From NCBI GenBank assembly GCA_040754075.1, contig JBFMDH010000023.1:59534-123533 (forward strand): 64,000 nucleotides of DNA, in the 5' to 3' direction. Position numbers and translations under genes: made by a program. The notes under the pieces are model-generated. The model ran no database searches. It was not told the origin of the DNA and saw only the letters and a program-made list of their open reading frames with translations. Source of the DNA: Acidobacteriota bacterium. GTDB lineage: Bacteria; Acidobacteriota; Blastocatellia; UBA7656. Positions 14,596-23,284 of this stretch are shown piece by piece. Every line of letters begins with the position of its first letter. The stretch's first letter is position 1.

Positions 14596-15486
14596 TCACT
14601 CTTTCCCTTGTCCGAATACTTCGGAAAAAAAGCCTTTCAAACTGCTTCCCAGTCCTGCGGGGACTTCCGCGCCGCGTACCACCAACACTGCACATTCGGC
14701 GCGGTTGACGATTTCTCTGGTGATGTTGCCCATAATATAGGTTCTCAGGTTGCCGCCCGTTGGCGATGAACCGGTAACCACCAAATCATAGTCGCCGCGT
14801 TTAATCTCTTTCAGGACTTCGCTAATTACTAATCCGTGACGCAACCGCACATCGCTTTCCACACCGATGCCGTTGAGCATCTCTTTTTCTTTTCTGAGGT
14901 TCTGCCCCAGATTCAGATTGGAATGCAGGAGCAGATTAATGTCTTCTTCCATTTTAATTAAATCGGAATAGACTTCGGGCGGCTCAGACATTACATGGAA
15001 AAGGGTAATCGTCGCTCCCGCGCTGCGCGCAATTTCACCGGAAAAATGCACCGCATTTTCAATATATTTTTCTCCGCCGCTACATAAAAGAATTCGCTTC
15101 AATTGGGTTTGTTTACCAATAACGACAAGCACCGGCGGTTCAACCGCCTTGATGATTTTGTAGGCTTTTGCAGACATCAGAAAAGCCCCACGGGTTCCCT
15201 TCCGCACCGCGCCAATCACCACCAGGTCGTATTTAGTTTCTTCCGTTCGGTGGATGATTTCTTCAATCGGTTCGCCGGCTTTGATAATCAGTTCGGCGTT
15301 GACCTCTTGCGCCTTGAGGTTATGCAACCCTTCGCGTAATGCTTCAAAAACGGTGTCCTCTTCGCTGGGTTTTTCAGTGATGCCTAAAAGTGTGGTTTCT
15401 GCGCGACAGGCGCGAGCAATCAAACCGCCAAATTGAATTGCATTATTTGCCTGCTCAGACCCATCGCTACATATCAAAATTTTCAT
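14596..15486 (-). CDS. Tandem-domain universal stress protein (UspA family)
   Basis: 296 residues forming two Usp domains, ~1-135 and ~136-280. Each begins with the beta-strand and Ser-Gly region (ILICSDGSEQANNAIQFG; ILLCSGGEKYIENAV). The second ends with VVTGSSPTGGNLRTYIMGNITREIV, close to the G-x2-G-x9-G-S/T nucleotide-binding motif of ATP-binding Usp proteins, followed by AECAVLVVRG. The protein is cytoplasmic. Family members are linked to stress survival, but the specific role is unknown. The 247 bp upstream, up to the divergent gene at 15734, holds the promoters and no gene that I can see. Confidence 0.85.
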   Translation of the reverse strand: MKILICSDGSEQANNAIQFGGLIARACRAETTLLGITEKPSEEDTVFEALREGLHNLKAQEVNAELIIKAGEPIEEIIHRTEETKYDLVVIGAVRKGTRGAFLMSAKAYKIIKAVEPPVLVVIGKQTQLKRILLCSGGEKYIENAVHFSGEIARSAGATITLFHVMSEPPEVYSDLIKMEEDINLLLHSNLNLGQNLRKEKEMLNGIGVESDVRLRHGLVISEVLKEIKRGDYDLVVTGSSPTGGNLRTYIMGNITREIVNRAECAVLVVRGAEVPAGLGSSLKGFFSEVFGQGKE

Positions 15487-15733
15487 TTAAGTGATTCAAA
15501 ATTGCGTAAATTAGTTAATCGACCTGCTAATCATCATCAAGGCACTCAAGATCAATCATAAACGAAGCGGTAGGATGATTAAAGCCATTGCTTCGGTCTT
15601 AGGAAAAGAATTTTCATTTGCAAACCAACAACCTTCAATCGTTCAAGCATCGGATGATTGGCGAGGGCACCATCTTGTCGCACGCAACGATGACAGATTA
15701 GAATAAAACTTGAAAAATAACAGGAGTTAATTT

Positions 15734-16645
15734 ATGCGTTTAAAACTTGTGAGCCTGGTAATCACTATCACCTTCCTTTTCTCTTTAACATTCGCCCAGC
15801 AGAACAAATCCACCCCGCAAGCTCCGCAACTTTCTATTGATGAAATCATTCAGCGGTTTGCGGCTTCGGAAACGGAAAATAAAATTGCCCGGAATAATTA
15901 CACCTTTACGCAGGACTATGATTTGATGACCATCGGTGAAGCCGGGTCAATTACCGGTCGCTACCGTCGGGTTTCCGATATTGTGTTTGACAATAAAAGC
16001 AATCGCATCGAAAAAATCACGTATTTCCCGCAATCTACGCTGACTGAAATCAACGTAACTCAAGCAGATATTCAAGACATTGGTGGCGCGCAATCCTTCA
16101 GTTTAACGACTGAGGATTTGCCGAAATATCGCATTACTTTTATTGCCAAAGAAAAGCTTGATGAGTTGAACACCTATGTTTTCAACGTCAAACCGAAAGA
16201 GTTCCGCAAGGGTGAACGTTATTTCGACGGCAAAATCTGGGTTGATGATATTGATTTACAAATCGTCAAAGTTGCCGGTCAGGCGGTTCCTGAAGATGAA
16301 AACAATCAATATCCGCACTTTGAAACCTATCGTGAAAACGTCGATGAAAAATACTGGTTTCCGACCTATGTTTATGCTGATGACACGCTGGAATTCAAAC
16401 GCTTTTCGGTTCATGTGAGAATGGTTGTGAAATTCACCAACTATAAAAAATTCTCCGGTACGATTCGCGTCCTGGATGACGGGGGTGAAATCCATAATGA
16501 AGAAGCAACCGACCCGGCTAAAGATAAAAAGCCTGAAACCACTTCTACCACCACAAAGGATGAAGTGAAAAAAGTTGATGAGAAGAAGGCTGATGAAAAA
16601 AAGCCCGACCCGAAAAAACCTGAGGCAACACCGAAAAAACCGTAA
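15734..16645 (+). CDS. Secreted protein, LolA/LppX-like fold suspected, Lys-rich tail
   Basis: 303 residues; ribosome site ACAGGAG. A signal peptide covers residues 1-21 (VSLVITITFLFSLTFAQ). The mature domain repeats long beta strands (YRRVSDIVF, KYRITFIAKEKLDELNTYVFNVKPKE, GKIWVDDIDLQIVKVAG), reminiscent of lipoprotein-carrier-like folds common in acidobacterial secreted proteins. The last ~45 residues are a low-complexity K-D-E-P tail that could be disordered or bind the envelope electrostatically. The function is unknown and the fold assignment is tentative. Confidence 0.65.
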   Translation: MRLKLVSLVITITFLFSLTFAQQNKSTPQAPQLSIDEIIQRFAASETENKIARNNYTFTQDYDLMTIGEAGSITGRYRRVSDIVFDNKSNRIEKITYFPQSTLTEINVTQADIQDIGGAQSFSLTTEDLPKYRITFIAKEKLDELNTYVFNVKPKEFRKGERYFDGKIWVDDIDLQIVKVAGQAVPEDENNQYPHFETYRENVDEKYWFPTYVYADDTLEFKRFSVHVRMVVKFTNYKKFSGTIRVLDDGGEIHNEEATDPAKDKKPETTSTTTKDEVKKVDEKKADEKKPDPKKPEATPKKP

Positions 16646-16711
16646 ATCTATCAGGGCGCTCAAAAAGCCTTTTATGAATTTCACTTCTTGAATTTTGCTT
16701 TATACAATATC

Positions 16712-16740
16712 GGGCGACCACCAGGTCGCCCATTTTTATT
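16712..16740 (+). terminator. Intrinsic terminator
   Basis: GGGCGACC (16712-16719) pairs perfectly with GGTCGCCC (16724-16731) around a 4-nt loop and is followed by ATTTTTATTTT. It ends the transcript of the secreted protein gene. Confidence 0.85.
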
Positions 16741-16753
16741 TTGGAAAAGTTGA

Positions 16754-18850
16754 ATGAGTGGAAATCAATCCGGCGAAGTATCGAACTTAAACCAACCAGA
16801 CAACGGTTCATTTCCCGGCAAAATCCGGCGCTTTTTGCCGTGGCTGATCTTCATTCTTTCGTTGCCGCTGTATCTTTTCACGCTGGCGCCAACCGTCACG
16901 CTGGTTGACAGCGGCGAATTGATTCTCGCTGCCAAAACCCTCGGCATCGCGCATCCGCCGGGCTTTCCGCTTTACGCTCTACTCGCGCACTTTTTCACCT
17001 ATCTGCCCGTCGGTAACCTCGCGGTTCGCGTCCATTTCCTGTCCGCCTTATGTGCAGCAACGGCTGCCGCATTAATGAGTCTGCTGGTTTATATCACGCT
17101 CAACACTCCGGCAGAGAAACCCGGTTCCAAAAATAAAAATAAATCGGCAAAAAAACCGAAAGCCGCGACACGTTCAACCAAAACCGAAACGCCGGATTCG
17201 TCAACCGGGGTTATCGCATCGGCAATCATCGCATCACTGATGTTCGCATTTTCAAGAACCCTGTGGGCATACGCAACCCTTGCAGAAGTCTACACGCTGA
17301 ATGCCTGTTTAAGTGTGCTGATTATCTTTTTAATGATGCGCTGGCGACGTGAGGTAATCGAAACCCGAAACCGCAAACAACCCCTCACCGGAAAAGATAA
17401 ATCGCTCTATTTTGCAGCATTCATCTTTGGCATGGCTTTGGGTGTGCATCACGTAACCATCGCTTTGCTTTTACCGGCGCTCGCTCTATTGGTTTTTAAA
17501 ACCGCAGGCTTCGCTTTTTTTAAGAGCAAGCGGTTGCTCATTGCCGCACTGATCTCGGTTGCGGGACTCAGCATTTACCTTTATCTACCGCTCGCCGCCT
17601 CGCGTTCGCCGCTGATGAACTGGGGCGACCCGCGAACCTTTGAAACTTTCTGGTGGCACATCACCGGCAGGCAATATCAGGTCTTTTTCGATTTCTCACC
17701 CGCGCGGGTTTCCGAATTTTTCAAACTGTTATGGCGCGAGTTTAATCCGAACGGGTTGCCGCTGGGTGTTGGCTTGGGGCTTAGCGGATTGCTTGCGCTT
17801 TTTCGTCGCGACCGGACGCTCTTTTATTTTCTCTTACTCATCATCTCCGCCGATGTGATTTACTGCCTCGGTTATGAGATTGATGAAGACAAGGACGCTT
17901 ACTACCTGCCCGCGTTTATCGCTTTTACGATTGCCATTGGTTTCGGAGTGCGCTGGTTATTTGAATTTCTGCATTCGCTTTCCGCTTTGCGAATACTTAC
18001 GCCGCTTCGCCTATCCGTCGCGCTGTTGCTCATTCCACTCGTTACCCTCGCGGGCAATTTCGCTTACAACAATCGTTCGCAATATTTTATTGCTTCGGAT
18101 TATGTTGATAATGCGCTGCAAACCATTGAGCCAAACGGCTTGCTGCTGACCGAAGACTGGCAACTTTATTCGCCGATGTTATACGCGCTGGAGATTGAAA
18201 AACGGCGACCGGATGTTATCTCAATAGACATCAATCAACTGCGACGCTCGTGGTACTTCGATTATTTAAATCAAGTCTATCCCGATTTGATGAACCCTTC
18301 GCGCAATGAAGTGAATGAATTTTTGGAAGACCTGCGAAGTTGGGAACGCGACCCTGACCGCTATGCCAAAAACCCGGAATTGACCAGGCGCATCAATGAA
18401 AGGTTTTACGCCATGATTCTCGCATTCGTCAGTCGTCACCTCGCCAAGGCTCCGGTTTATGTCACTCTGGAGATTGGCGCTAATCAAGGCGGGGTGAACG
18501 CCGAATTGACCAAAGCCTTGAATGAAAAATACAAACTCATTCCGCAAGGACTGTTATTTCGCGTCAATCAGGAGTTGACGCTCCCGGAAAAAGCCCTTTC
18601 TCAACTTCAGACTCGTGGGCTTAATGACGGCAGCTTAAAATTTGAAAATGATGATGTCGTAAAAAAGAAAGTGTTTCCGGTGTATGTCGCGATGTTCATT
18701 AACAACAGTCGGTACTGGGCTTTCCAAAACCGTCACGACCAAGCCATTGAATGGCTCAAAAAGGCATTGGAACTTGAACCCGACAATCAATTCGCCAAAA
18801 ACCTTCTCGCCGCCAGTCAAAGCGCCTTGCAAAAACCCACGCAACAGTAA
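16754..18850 (+). CDS. DUF2723 (GT117-like) multi-pass membrane protein
   Basis: 698 residues. The N-terminal membrane domain starts with the family signature LFTLAPTVTLVDSGELILAA and AHPPGFPLYALLAH, followed by about ten hydrophobic segments. A charged Lys-rich loop lies near 120-150. The C-terminal soluble part ends in a TPR-like unit (YWAFQNRHDQAIEWLKKALELEPDNQFAKNLL). DUF2723 proteins belong to the GT-C superfamily of lipid-sugar-dependent glycosyltransferases, related to protein O-mannosyltransferases; the Asp in VTLVDSGE is the likely catalytic one. The acceptor is unknown. Confidence 0.85.
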   Translation: MSGNQSGEVSNLNQPDNGSFPGKIRRFLPWLIFILSLPLYLFTLAPTVTLVDSGELILAAKTLGIAHPPGFPLYALLAHFFTYLPVGNLAVRVHFLSALCAATAAALMSLLVYITLNTPAEKPGSKNKNKSAKKPKAATRSTKTETPDSSTGVIASAIIASLMFAFSRTLWAYATLAEVYTLNACLSVLIIFLMMRWRREVIETRNRKQPLTGKDKSLYFAAFIFGMALGVHHVTIALLLPALALLVFKTAGFAFFKSKRLLIAALISVAGLSIYLYLPLAASRSPLMNWGDPRTFETFWWHITGRQYQVFFDFSPARVSEFFKLLWREFNPNGLPLGVGLGLSGLLALFRRDRTLFYFLLLIISADVIYCLGYEIDEDKDAYYLPAFIAFTIAIGFGVRWLFEFLHSLSALRILTPLRLSVALLLIPLVTLAGNFAYNNRSQYFIASDYVDNALQTIEPNGLLLTEDWQLYSPMLYALEIEKRRPDVISIDINQLRRSWYFDYLNQVYPDLMNPSRNEVNEFLEDLRSWERDPDRYAKNPELTRRINERFYAMILAFVSRHLAKAPVYVTLEIGANQGGVNAELTKALNEKYKLIPQGLLFRVNQELTLPEKALSQLQTRGLNDGSLKFENDDVVKKKVFPVYVAMFINNSRYWAFQNRHDQAIEWLKKALELEPDNQFAKNLLAASQSALQKPTQQ

Positions 18851-18903
18851 ACCAGCGTACAACCCGCAAACCGCATGCTGGTTGATTGGTGATAATCGTT
18901 GCA

Positions 18904-19818
18904 TTAAAAATTATCGCAGGCGACATATGCATCAATCACTGCCTGTTCGCCTTCTTTACCGGGTTTGGAATTGCCATGTTCCATTCCCAGCACGCCTGTG
19001 AAACCTTTTGAATGAAGATGGCGAAAGATGTTGCGGTAATTAACTTCGCCTGTGGTCGGTTCTTTGCGACCGGGATTATCGCCGACCTGAAAATAAGCCA
19101 CCTCATCCCACGCCTTGTTGATATTCGGAATGATATTGCCTTCGGTGATTTGCTGGTGATACATATCGAAAAGAATTTTGCACGACGAGCTGCCCACGGC
19201 TTTGCAAATCAAATAGGCTTGCGGAATTTTGGTTAAGAATAATCCCGGATGGTCGCGCCAGGGGTTTAAGGGTTCGAGCACCATCACCAATCCCGCCGGT
19301 TCGCAAATTTCCGCGCAACGTTTTAAATTATCAATCACAATCGCGGTTTGATAATCCCACTCCATTCCTAAATCAAATCTCCCCGGCACCACTGTACACC
19401 ATTTGGCATTGACCCGTTTGGCGACCTCGACGGAATCGCGTACATCCTGCAAAAATTTTTCCCGCACTTCCGGTTTATTCGATGCAAAGGTCACATTGTT
19501 AAAATCAGCCGTTGCGACAAACACGCCCATAGTCATTCCGAGTCTCGCCATCTCTTTGCCGATGCGCTCCTGCAATTCGACCGAGCGACCTTTCATGCCG
19601 TTATCTTCCATCGCCGTAAAACCCTGGTCAGCCATGAATTTCAACTCATCAATCGGGTCTTGCCCTGCATGGTTTTTAAACATCCCGAAATGCGGCGCAT
19701 ATTTCAGCTTAAATTTGCGTTTGGCTTGCGCGGACGGGCGGGCGTCAATCCGTTTGTTGTTTAACAACAGGGCTGCGCCTGAAACGGATGCGATGGATAA
19801 AAAATCTCGTCGGTTCAT
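18904..19818 (-). CDS. Hydroxypyruvate isomerase-like TIM-barrel protein, Tat-exported
   Basis: 304 residues. The start MNRRDFLSIASVSGAALLL is a twin-arginine signal, so the protein is likely exported folded. The remainder is a xylose-isomerase-like TIM barrel related to hydroxypyruvate isomerase/sugar-phosphate epimerases. Metal-ligand-type acidic residues appear in VMVLEPLN, ILFDMYHQQITEGNI, YFQVGDNPGRKEPTTGEVNY and GVLGMEHGNSKPG. The substrate is probably a small sugar or keto acid in the periplasm. It is the last gene of a four-gene minus-strand operon; ATG directly follows the upstream stop, with GAGGAG as ribosome site. Confidence 0.85.
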   Translation of the reverse strand: MNRRDFLSIASVSGAALLLNNKRIDARPSAQAKRKFKLKYAPHFGMFKNHAGQDPIDELKFMADQGFTAMEDNGMKGRSVELQERIGKEMARLGMTMGVFVATADFNNVTFASNKPEVREKFLQDVRDSVEVAKRVNAKWCTVVPGRFDLGMEWDYQTAIVIDNLKRCAEICEPAGLVMVLEPLNPWRDHPGLFLTKIPQAYLICKAVGSSSCKILFDMYHQQITEGNIIPNINKAWDEVAYFQVGDNPGRKEPTTGEVNYRNIFRHLHSKGFTGVLGMEHGNSKPGKEGEQAVIDAYVACDNF

Positions 19819-20442
19819 TCAATTCATCTCCTCTACCTGGTTCTGATTTTCAGGAAAAACTTTCATCAGGATTCGCTCAATCAACCATAAATTGAAAGCG
19901 ATAATTAACAGCGTGCCCAACCAGTATTGCCAGTAAACATTGAAAAATTTTTCGCCGCCGACATACACACCTTCAACATACAGATTCTGCGACATATTGA
20001 TATTCAATTTTTCAGGCGTAAACCAACGACAATACTGCTGCAACAGGATAAACCCCGAAAAAGCGTGGAGCCAAATATTACCCGTGACGCGAACTTTTGC
20101 AAGCGCGATGAAACCGATGATTAGCCCGCCGATGTGCGTGAAAGCCGAAGTTATATCGGTGGTTCCGGCTTGAATGAGCCACCAGACCCAGAGCGGCAAG
20201 CCACAAACCAACCAGTACAACGAAGCGCGAATCACGGTTGGCAGAAAAAATAAGATACCAATTGCCAGCGTCAGATTTGAGAAATGGCAGACCCAGAAAA
20301 TATCCTGCGCTGCGCCCTTTTGTTTTAGTTCAAATAATCGGGCAATAAAAAAGGCGAAGGGTAAAAGCCCCAATATTTGAAACCGGTCAAGAAATTTATG
20401 CGCCAACTTTTCTATCAATACTGATTTGTTTTTTTCTTTCAA
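19819..20442 (-). CDS. Multi-pass membrane protein
   Basis: 207 residues if TTG at 20442 is used, overlapping the upstream stop as TTGA. The longer frame to 20532 runs through the upstream gene and reads as non-protein. About six hydrophobic segments are visible (ILGLLPFAFFIARLF; LTLAIGILFFLPTVI; YWLVCGLPLWVWWLIQ; FTHIGGLIIGFIAL; LHAFSGFILLQQYC; YWLGTLLIIAFNLWLIE). Aromatic residues and His are frequent in the membrane (WVCHFSN). The family is unknown. Tight coupling with the Tat-exported isomerase suggests a shared envelope role. Confidence 0.65.
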   Translation of the reverse strand: MKEKNKSVLIEKLAHKFLDRFQILGLLPFAFFIARLFELKQKGAAQDIFWVCHFSNLTLAIGILFFLPTVIRASLYWLVCGLPLWVWWLIQAGTTDITSAFTHIGGLIIGFIALAKVRVTGNIWLHAFSGFILLQQYCRWFTPEKLNINMSQNLYVEGVYVGGEKFFNVYWQYWLGTLLIIAFNLWLIERILMKVFPENQNQVEEMN

Positions 20443-20630
20443 CTTTTTTTCATCATGCGAATCGCCAGCGGAGCCAAAATTACACCCATCACGGCTCCGG
20501 TTACAGCTGGAATCGCTTGCCCCAACCACCACCGTTGAATCAACGTTACAAGAATGGCTGCTATCACCGCTACCACCATAAACAGCAGAATTTCTTTAAT
20601 CGTAATTTTTGATTTTTGAGATTTTCCCAT
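20439..20630 (-). CDS. Small membrane protein
   Basis: 63 residues from ATG 20630, which overlaps the stop of the upstream gene (TGATG) and has AGGGAG before it. Two hydrophobic segments, ILLFMVVAVIAAILVTLIQ and AIPAVTGAVMGVILAPLAI, are joined by RWWLGQ. The C-terminus is basic (RMMKKS). The gene is translationally coupled on both sides within the operon 21028-18904. Function unknown. Confidence 0.6.
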   Translation of the reverse strand: MGKSQKSKITIKEILLFMVVAVIAAILVTLIQRWWLGQAIPAVTGAVMGVILAPLAIRMMKKS

Positions 20631-21028
20631 CACTCCCTCGCTAGCCACTGACGTACAGCGACCAGATAGCCGAAAAATAAAATGACCATTAGCAGGTCAA
20701 TCACAACAACAAACCCCGCCTGATGACTGAGGAATTGCCTGCCATAGACGAGAACCAGCGCAATAAAAATCAATTTGCCGATGCCTGCGACAATCAAAAT
20801 CAGCGAGCGAACCGGCGGGTTGTACGCGCCATAGATGAGCATCGCGCCAACCAGCGTAATCAACACTCCCCAGTTTCGCACAATGATTTCCGCAAGCGCC
20901 CCTTCCAGCGATTCTCCGAAAGTTGAACGCAAAGCTGCCTGCGGCGCGATTGCCGTGTAAAGCATGGCGCAAGTCAGCACCCCACACACCAGCATGACCC
21001 ATTTCATACGAGCGACAAGCCAATTCAT
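20630..21028 (-). CDS. Membrane protein, first gene of operon
   Basis: 132 residues with a consensus ribosome site (AGGAGG) before ATG 21028. Four hydrophobic segments are visible, at about 8-28, 50-66, 73-92 and 104-124. It is a small four-helix membrane protein of unknown family, followed by the overlapping genes of the same operon. The ~95 bp upstream to the next gene is the likely promoter region. Confidence 0.65.
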   Translation of the reverse strand: MNWLVARMKWVMLVCGVLTCAMLYTAIAPQAALRSTFGESLEGALAEIIVRNWGVLITLVGAMLIYGAYNPPVRSLILIVAGIGKLIFIALVLVYGRQFLSHQAGFVVVIDLLMVILFFGYLVAVRQWLARE

Positions 21029-21123
21029 GGTTTCCTCCTGTAAAGCGTTTGCGAATCAGTCTGTTTACTGCTTAGCGGTTGTGGCAATCTTAATTTGCGT
21101 TGATTTGCTCGATTAAGTTTTTC

Positions 21124-22026
21124 TCATTGTGAGGTAATGGTGAAGCGAATCAAAATATCGTCGGCAAATTCGGCTTGCACGATCACCTCATCAGTTGAAT
21201 AGGTGCGTGAACTGATTTTTACGCCTGCTTCCGTACGGTTGAGAACTTTGGTTGGTGAACCGAGTATGCGTTCAACGTCCCGTCTGGTCATCCCTTTACG
21301 AATGCGCACAATGGCTTGATTATCGGCAATCACTTCGCGGCTAGTGGTATTTTGATTTCGCCCGCCGGTCGCCATCGCGCCGAATGATTGCGGCGGAAAT
21401 TCGACGAACTGTTGCAAGGCTTCAATGATTGATTCGGGCGTCAGCGGCGCTACGGAATTTTTCTCATAACGAATAGTGAATCGCGAACCGGCAACGAGTC
21501 TTTCCTGCGCGATACGCGCGCGTTTGAGTTCGGCGGTCTGCTCGGCGCGCGCCTGATTACGCGCATCTTCGCGACGACGGTCGGCTTTTAAATCTTCAAG
21601 CTCTTCTTTGAGCCGTTTTTTTCGTTGGGGGTCGGTTTCGGTTTTCAACTCTTTTTCGATATTTTTTTCGCGCTCGGTTTTATTCGCCGATGGCACATAA
21701 GTCGAAACATACCCGCTTTGTGAATATCCGCCACCATCAAGTTGAAATTCGATGCGATTGTCTTTGACTTTGATTCGGGTGATGGTTGCCGAATCGCCTT
21801 CGCGCAGGGATTTGCCGTAATAGCCGAGGCGTTGCGCGTATTTGCTGGAATCAAGCGATGGATTTCTTTCAGGATAAACATCCACGCCATCATCGGTCGC
21901 GGGCATATCCATTTTGACCACGACTTTTTTGCCTTCAAAAAAGCTGCGCAGTTGCTGTTCGCTTTGCGCAAAAGCTGGCGAGCCAATTATCAATGTGAGT
22001 AAAATCGTAATATAAAAGTTTTTCAT
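21124..22026 (-). CDS. Secreted protein with coiled coil and BamE/SmpA-like C-terminal region
   Basis: 300 residues from MKNFYITILL (ATG 22026); the frame extends five codons further but without a better signal. A signal peptide ends around AFAQ. The region about 115-185 is highly charged with heptad-like spacing (EKNIEKELKTETDPQRKKRLKEELEDL), predicted to be coiled coil. The final ~60 residues, IRKGMTRRDVERILGSPTKV followed by beta strands, recall the BamE/SmpA-type outer-membrane domain. An envelope role is likely; the exact function is unknown. Confidence 0.65.
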   Translation of the reverse strand: MKNFYITILLTLIIGSPAFAQSEQQLRSFFEGKKVVVKMDMPATDDGVDVYPERNPSLDSSKYAQRLGYYGKSLREGDSATITRIKVKDNRIEFQLDGGGYSQSGYVSTYVPSANKTEREKNIEKELKTETDPQRKKRLKEELEDLKADRRREDARNQARAEQTAELKRARIAQERLVAGSRFTIRYEKNSVAPLTPESIIEALQQFVEFPPQSFGAMATGGRNQNTTSREVIADNQAIVRIRKGMTRRDVERILGSPTKVLNRTEAGVKISSRTYSTDEVIVQAEFADDILIRFTITSQ

Positions 22027-22067
22027 CTTTACAACCGCCAATGGTCGGGAATCCTTATAGGTATTGT

Positions 22068-22568
22068 TTATTCTGCCTTGCTCTGCTGCTCAGGGGTATT
22101 GCCAGCTTCCAGTAATTCAGTGGTTTTTTCAGTAACTGAGGAGAGCAAAATTTGTTGTGGCTCCGAAGACAACTTATTCGTGGTCTCTGCAACCACCTGA
22201 GTTATCGCTTGCAACTTTCTTTGTTCGATTATCTTTCTTCGTAAGGAAGCCGAGTAAACCGATAACGAAATTGCCAGCATACCGCCAACCAACATCATCA
22301 ACGCCAACGAAACCGGTAAAATTGCGTCTTTCTCATACAACGATGCGTAACCCAATGCCCCAAGCATAATAAGCGTAATCAACACACCAAAACTGATTCC
22401 CGCTACTTTTGCCCAGCCCTCAATTTTGCGCTGCTTATCAAAAAGAGAGGTATCCAGTTCGGGAAGTTGTTCGGTAAGTACCTGTGAGATTTTCTCCAAA
22501 TTTAATCCGCAATATCTACAGAAATTTTGCTTATCTGTTGCTTTCGTTCCGCAATTCGGGCAATGCAT
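22068..22568 (-). CDS. Zinc-ribbon membrane protein
   Basis: 166 residues from ATG 22568, which has GGGAGAGG upstream. The N-terminal double-Cys ribbon CPNCGTKATDKQNFCRYCG is followed by two transmembrane helices (about 60-82 and 88-108) and a cytosolic helical tail rich in Gln, Thr and Ser. Many acidobacterial genomes have such zinc-ribbon plus two-helix proteins of unknown role. It lies 26 bp downstream of a DnaJ-domain membrane gene and is probably co-transcribed with it. Confidence 0.65.
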   Translation of the reverse strand: MHCPNCGTKATDKQNFCRYCGLNLEKISQVLTEQLPELDTSLFDKQRKIEGWAKVAGISFGVLITLIMLGALGYASLYEKDAILPVSLALMMLVGGMLAISLSVYSASLRRKIIEQRKLQAITQVVAETTNKLSSEPQQILLSSVTEKTTELLEAGNTPEQQSKAE

Positions 22569-22594
22569 ATAAACCGCCTCTCCCATTTACCGAA

Positions 22595-23191
22595 TCATCG
22601 CCAATACAGCCCGACGATAAGCATGGCAAAAATCAAAATGGTAAAAGCCCAGAATAAGGCTTGCTGTAAAAGAATGCGGCTTGATAAATGCCGCGCCTTA
22701 TCTTTTTTCAGTTTGCGATGCCTGGCAGCAAGCGCCGATTGCGCCATCCACACGCCGAATAAAACCAGACCGATGCCGCCAATTCTCAGCGGCCACAAAA
22801 AAAACACCCATTGCGATTCGACTAAAAATAGAAGCGGCAAGCCGATACCCAAACAGGTCGCCGCAAGAATCGCCGAACCCGAAAAACCTTCGTCATCATT
22901 TTCAGTTTTAAATGCATCACCGCGCAGCGAGTCGTTCACCTCAAAGGCAAAGGACGAACCGTAAACCACGCTGTTTGATTGTCGGCTTTTATCATAAGCG
23001 AGTCGCGTTTCATTATCGCTCAACAAATCGCGGGCTTCATTCAAAACTTTCATCGCCTCTTCGCTGCCGCCCGCATCCGGGTGATGTTTGCGCGCCTGTG
23101 TGCGATAAGCCTTTTCTATCTCTTCCGAAGTCGCGGTTTCGTCAATGCCGAGGATGTCATAATAATCTTTTTCGCTATCGAAATTCTGCAT
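22595..23191 (-). CDS. DnaJ-domain membrane protein
   Basis: 198 residues from ATG 23191. Residues ~8-70 form a J domain (DYYDILGIDETATSEEIEKA, the HPD motif in ARKHHPDAGG, and LLSDNETRLAYDKSR), which stimulates DnaK ATPase. The rest contains two hydrophobic pairs (ILAATCLGIGLPLLFLV; GGIGLVLFGVWMA) and a C-terminal helix, so the J domain is tethered to the inner membrane. There is no Gly/Phe linker or zinc centre, so it is not a housekeeping DnaJ. The client is unknown. Confidence 0.8.
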   Translation of the reverse strand: MQNFDSEKDYYDILGIDETATSEEIEKAYRTQARKHHPDAGGSEEAMKVLNEARDLLSDNETRLAYDKSRQSNSVVYGSSFAFEVNDSLRGDAFKTENDDEGFSGSAILAATCLGIGLPLLFLVESQWVFFLWPLRIGGIGLVLFGVWMAQSALAARHRKLKKDKARHLSSRILLQQALFWAFTILIFAMLIVGLYWR

Positions 23192-23284
23192 AGGCGCGCT
23201 CCCGCGCGGCGAATTATAACCGCCACTCTTTAATTCAAAAAGCAAAATGCGTTTGTCGGATTCTTCGTGTTATAGTCAACATTT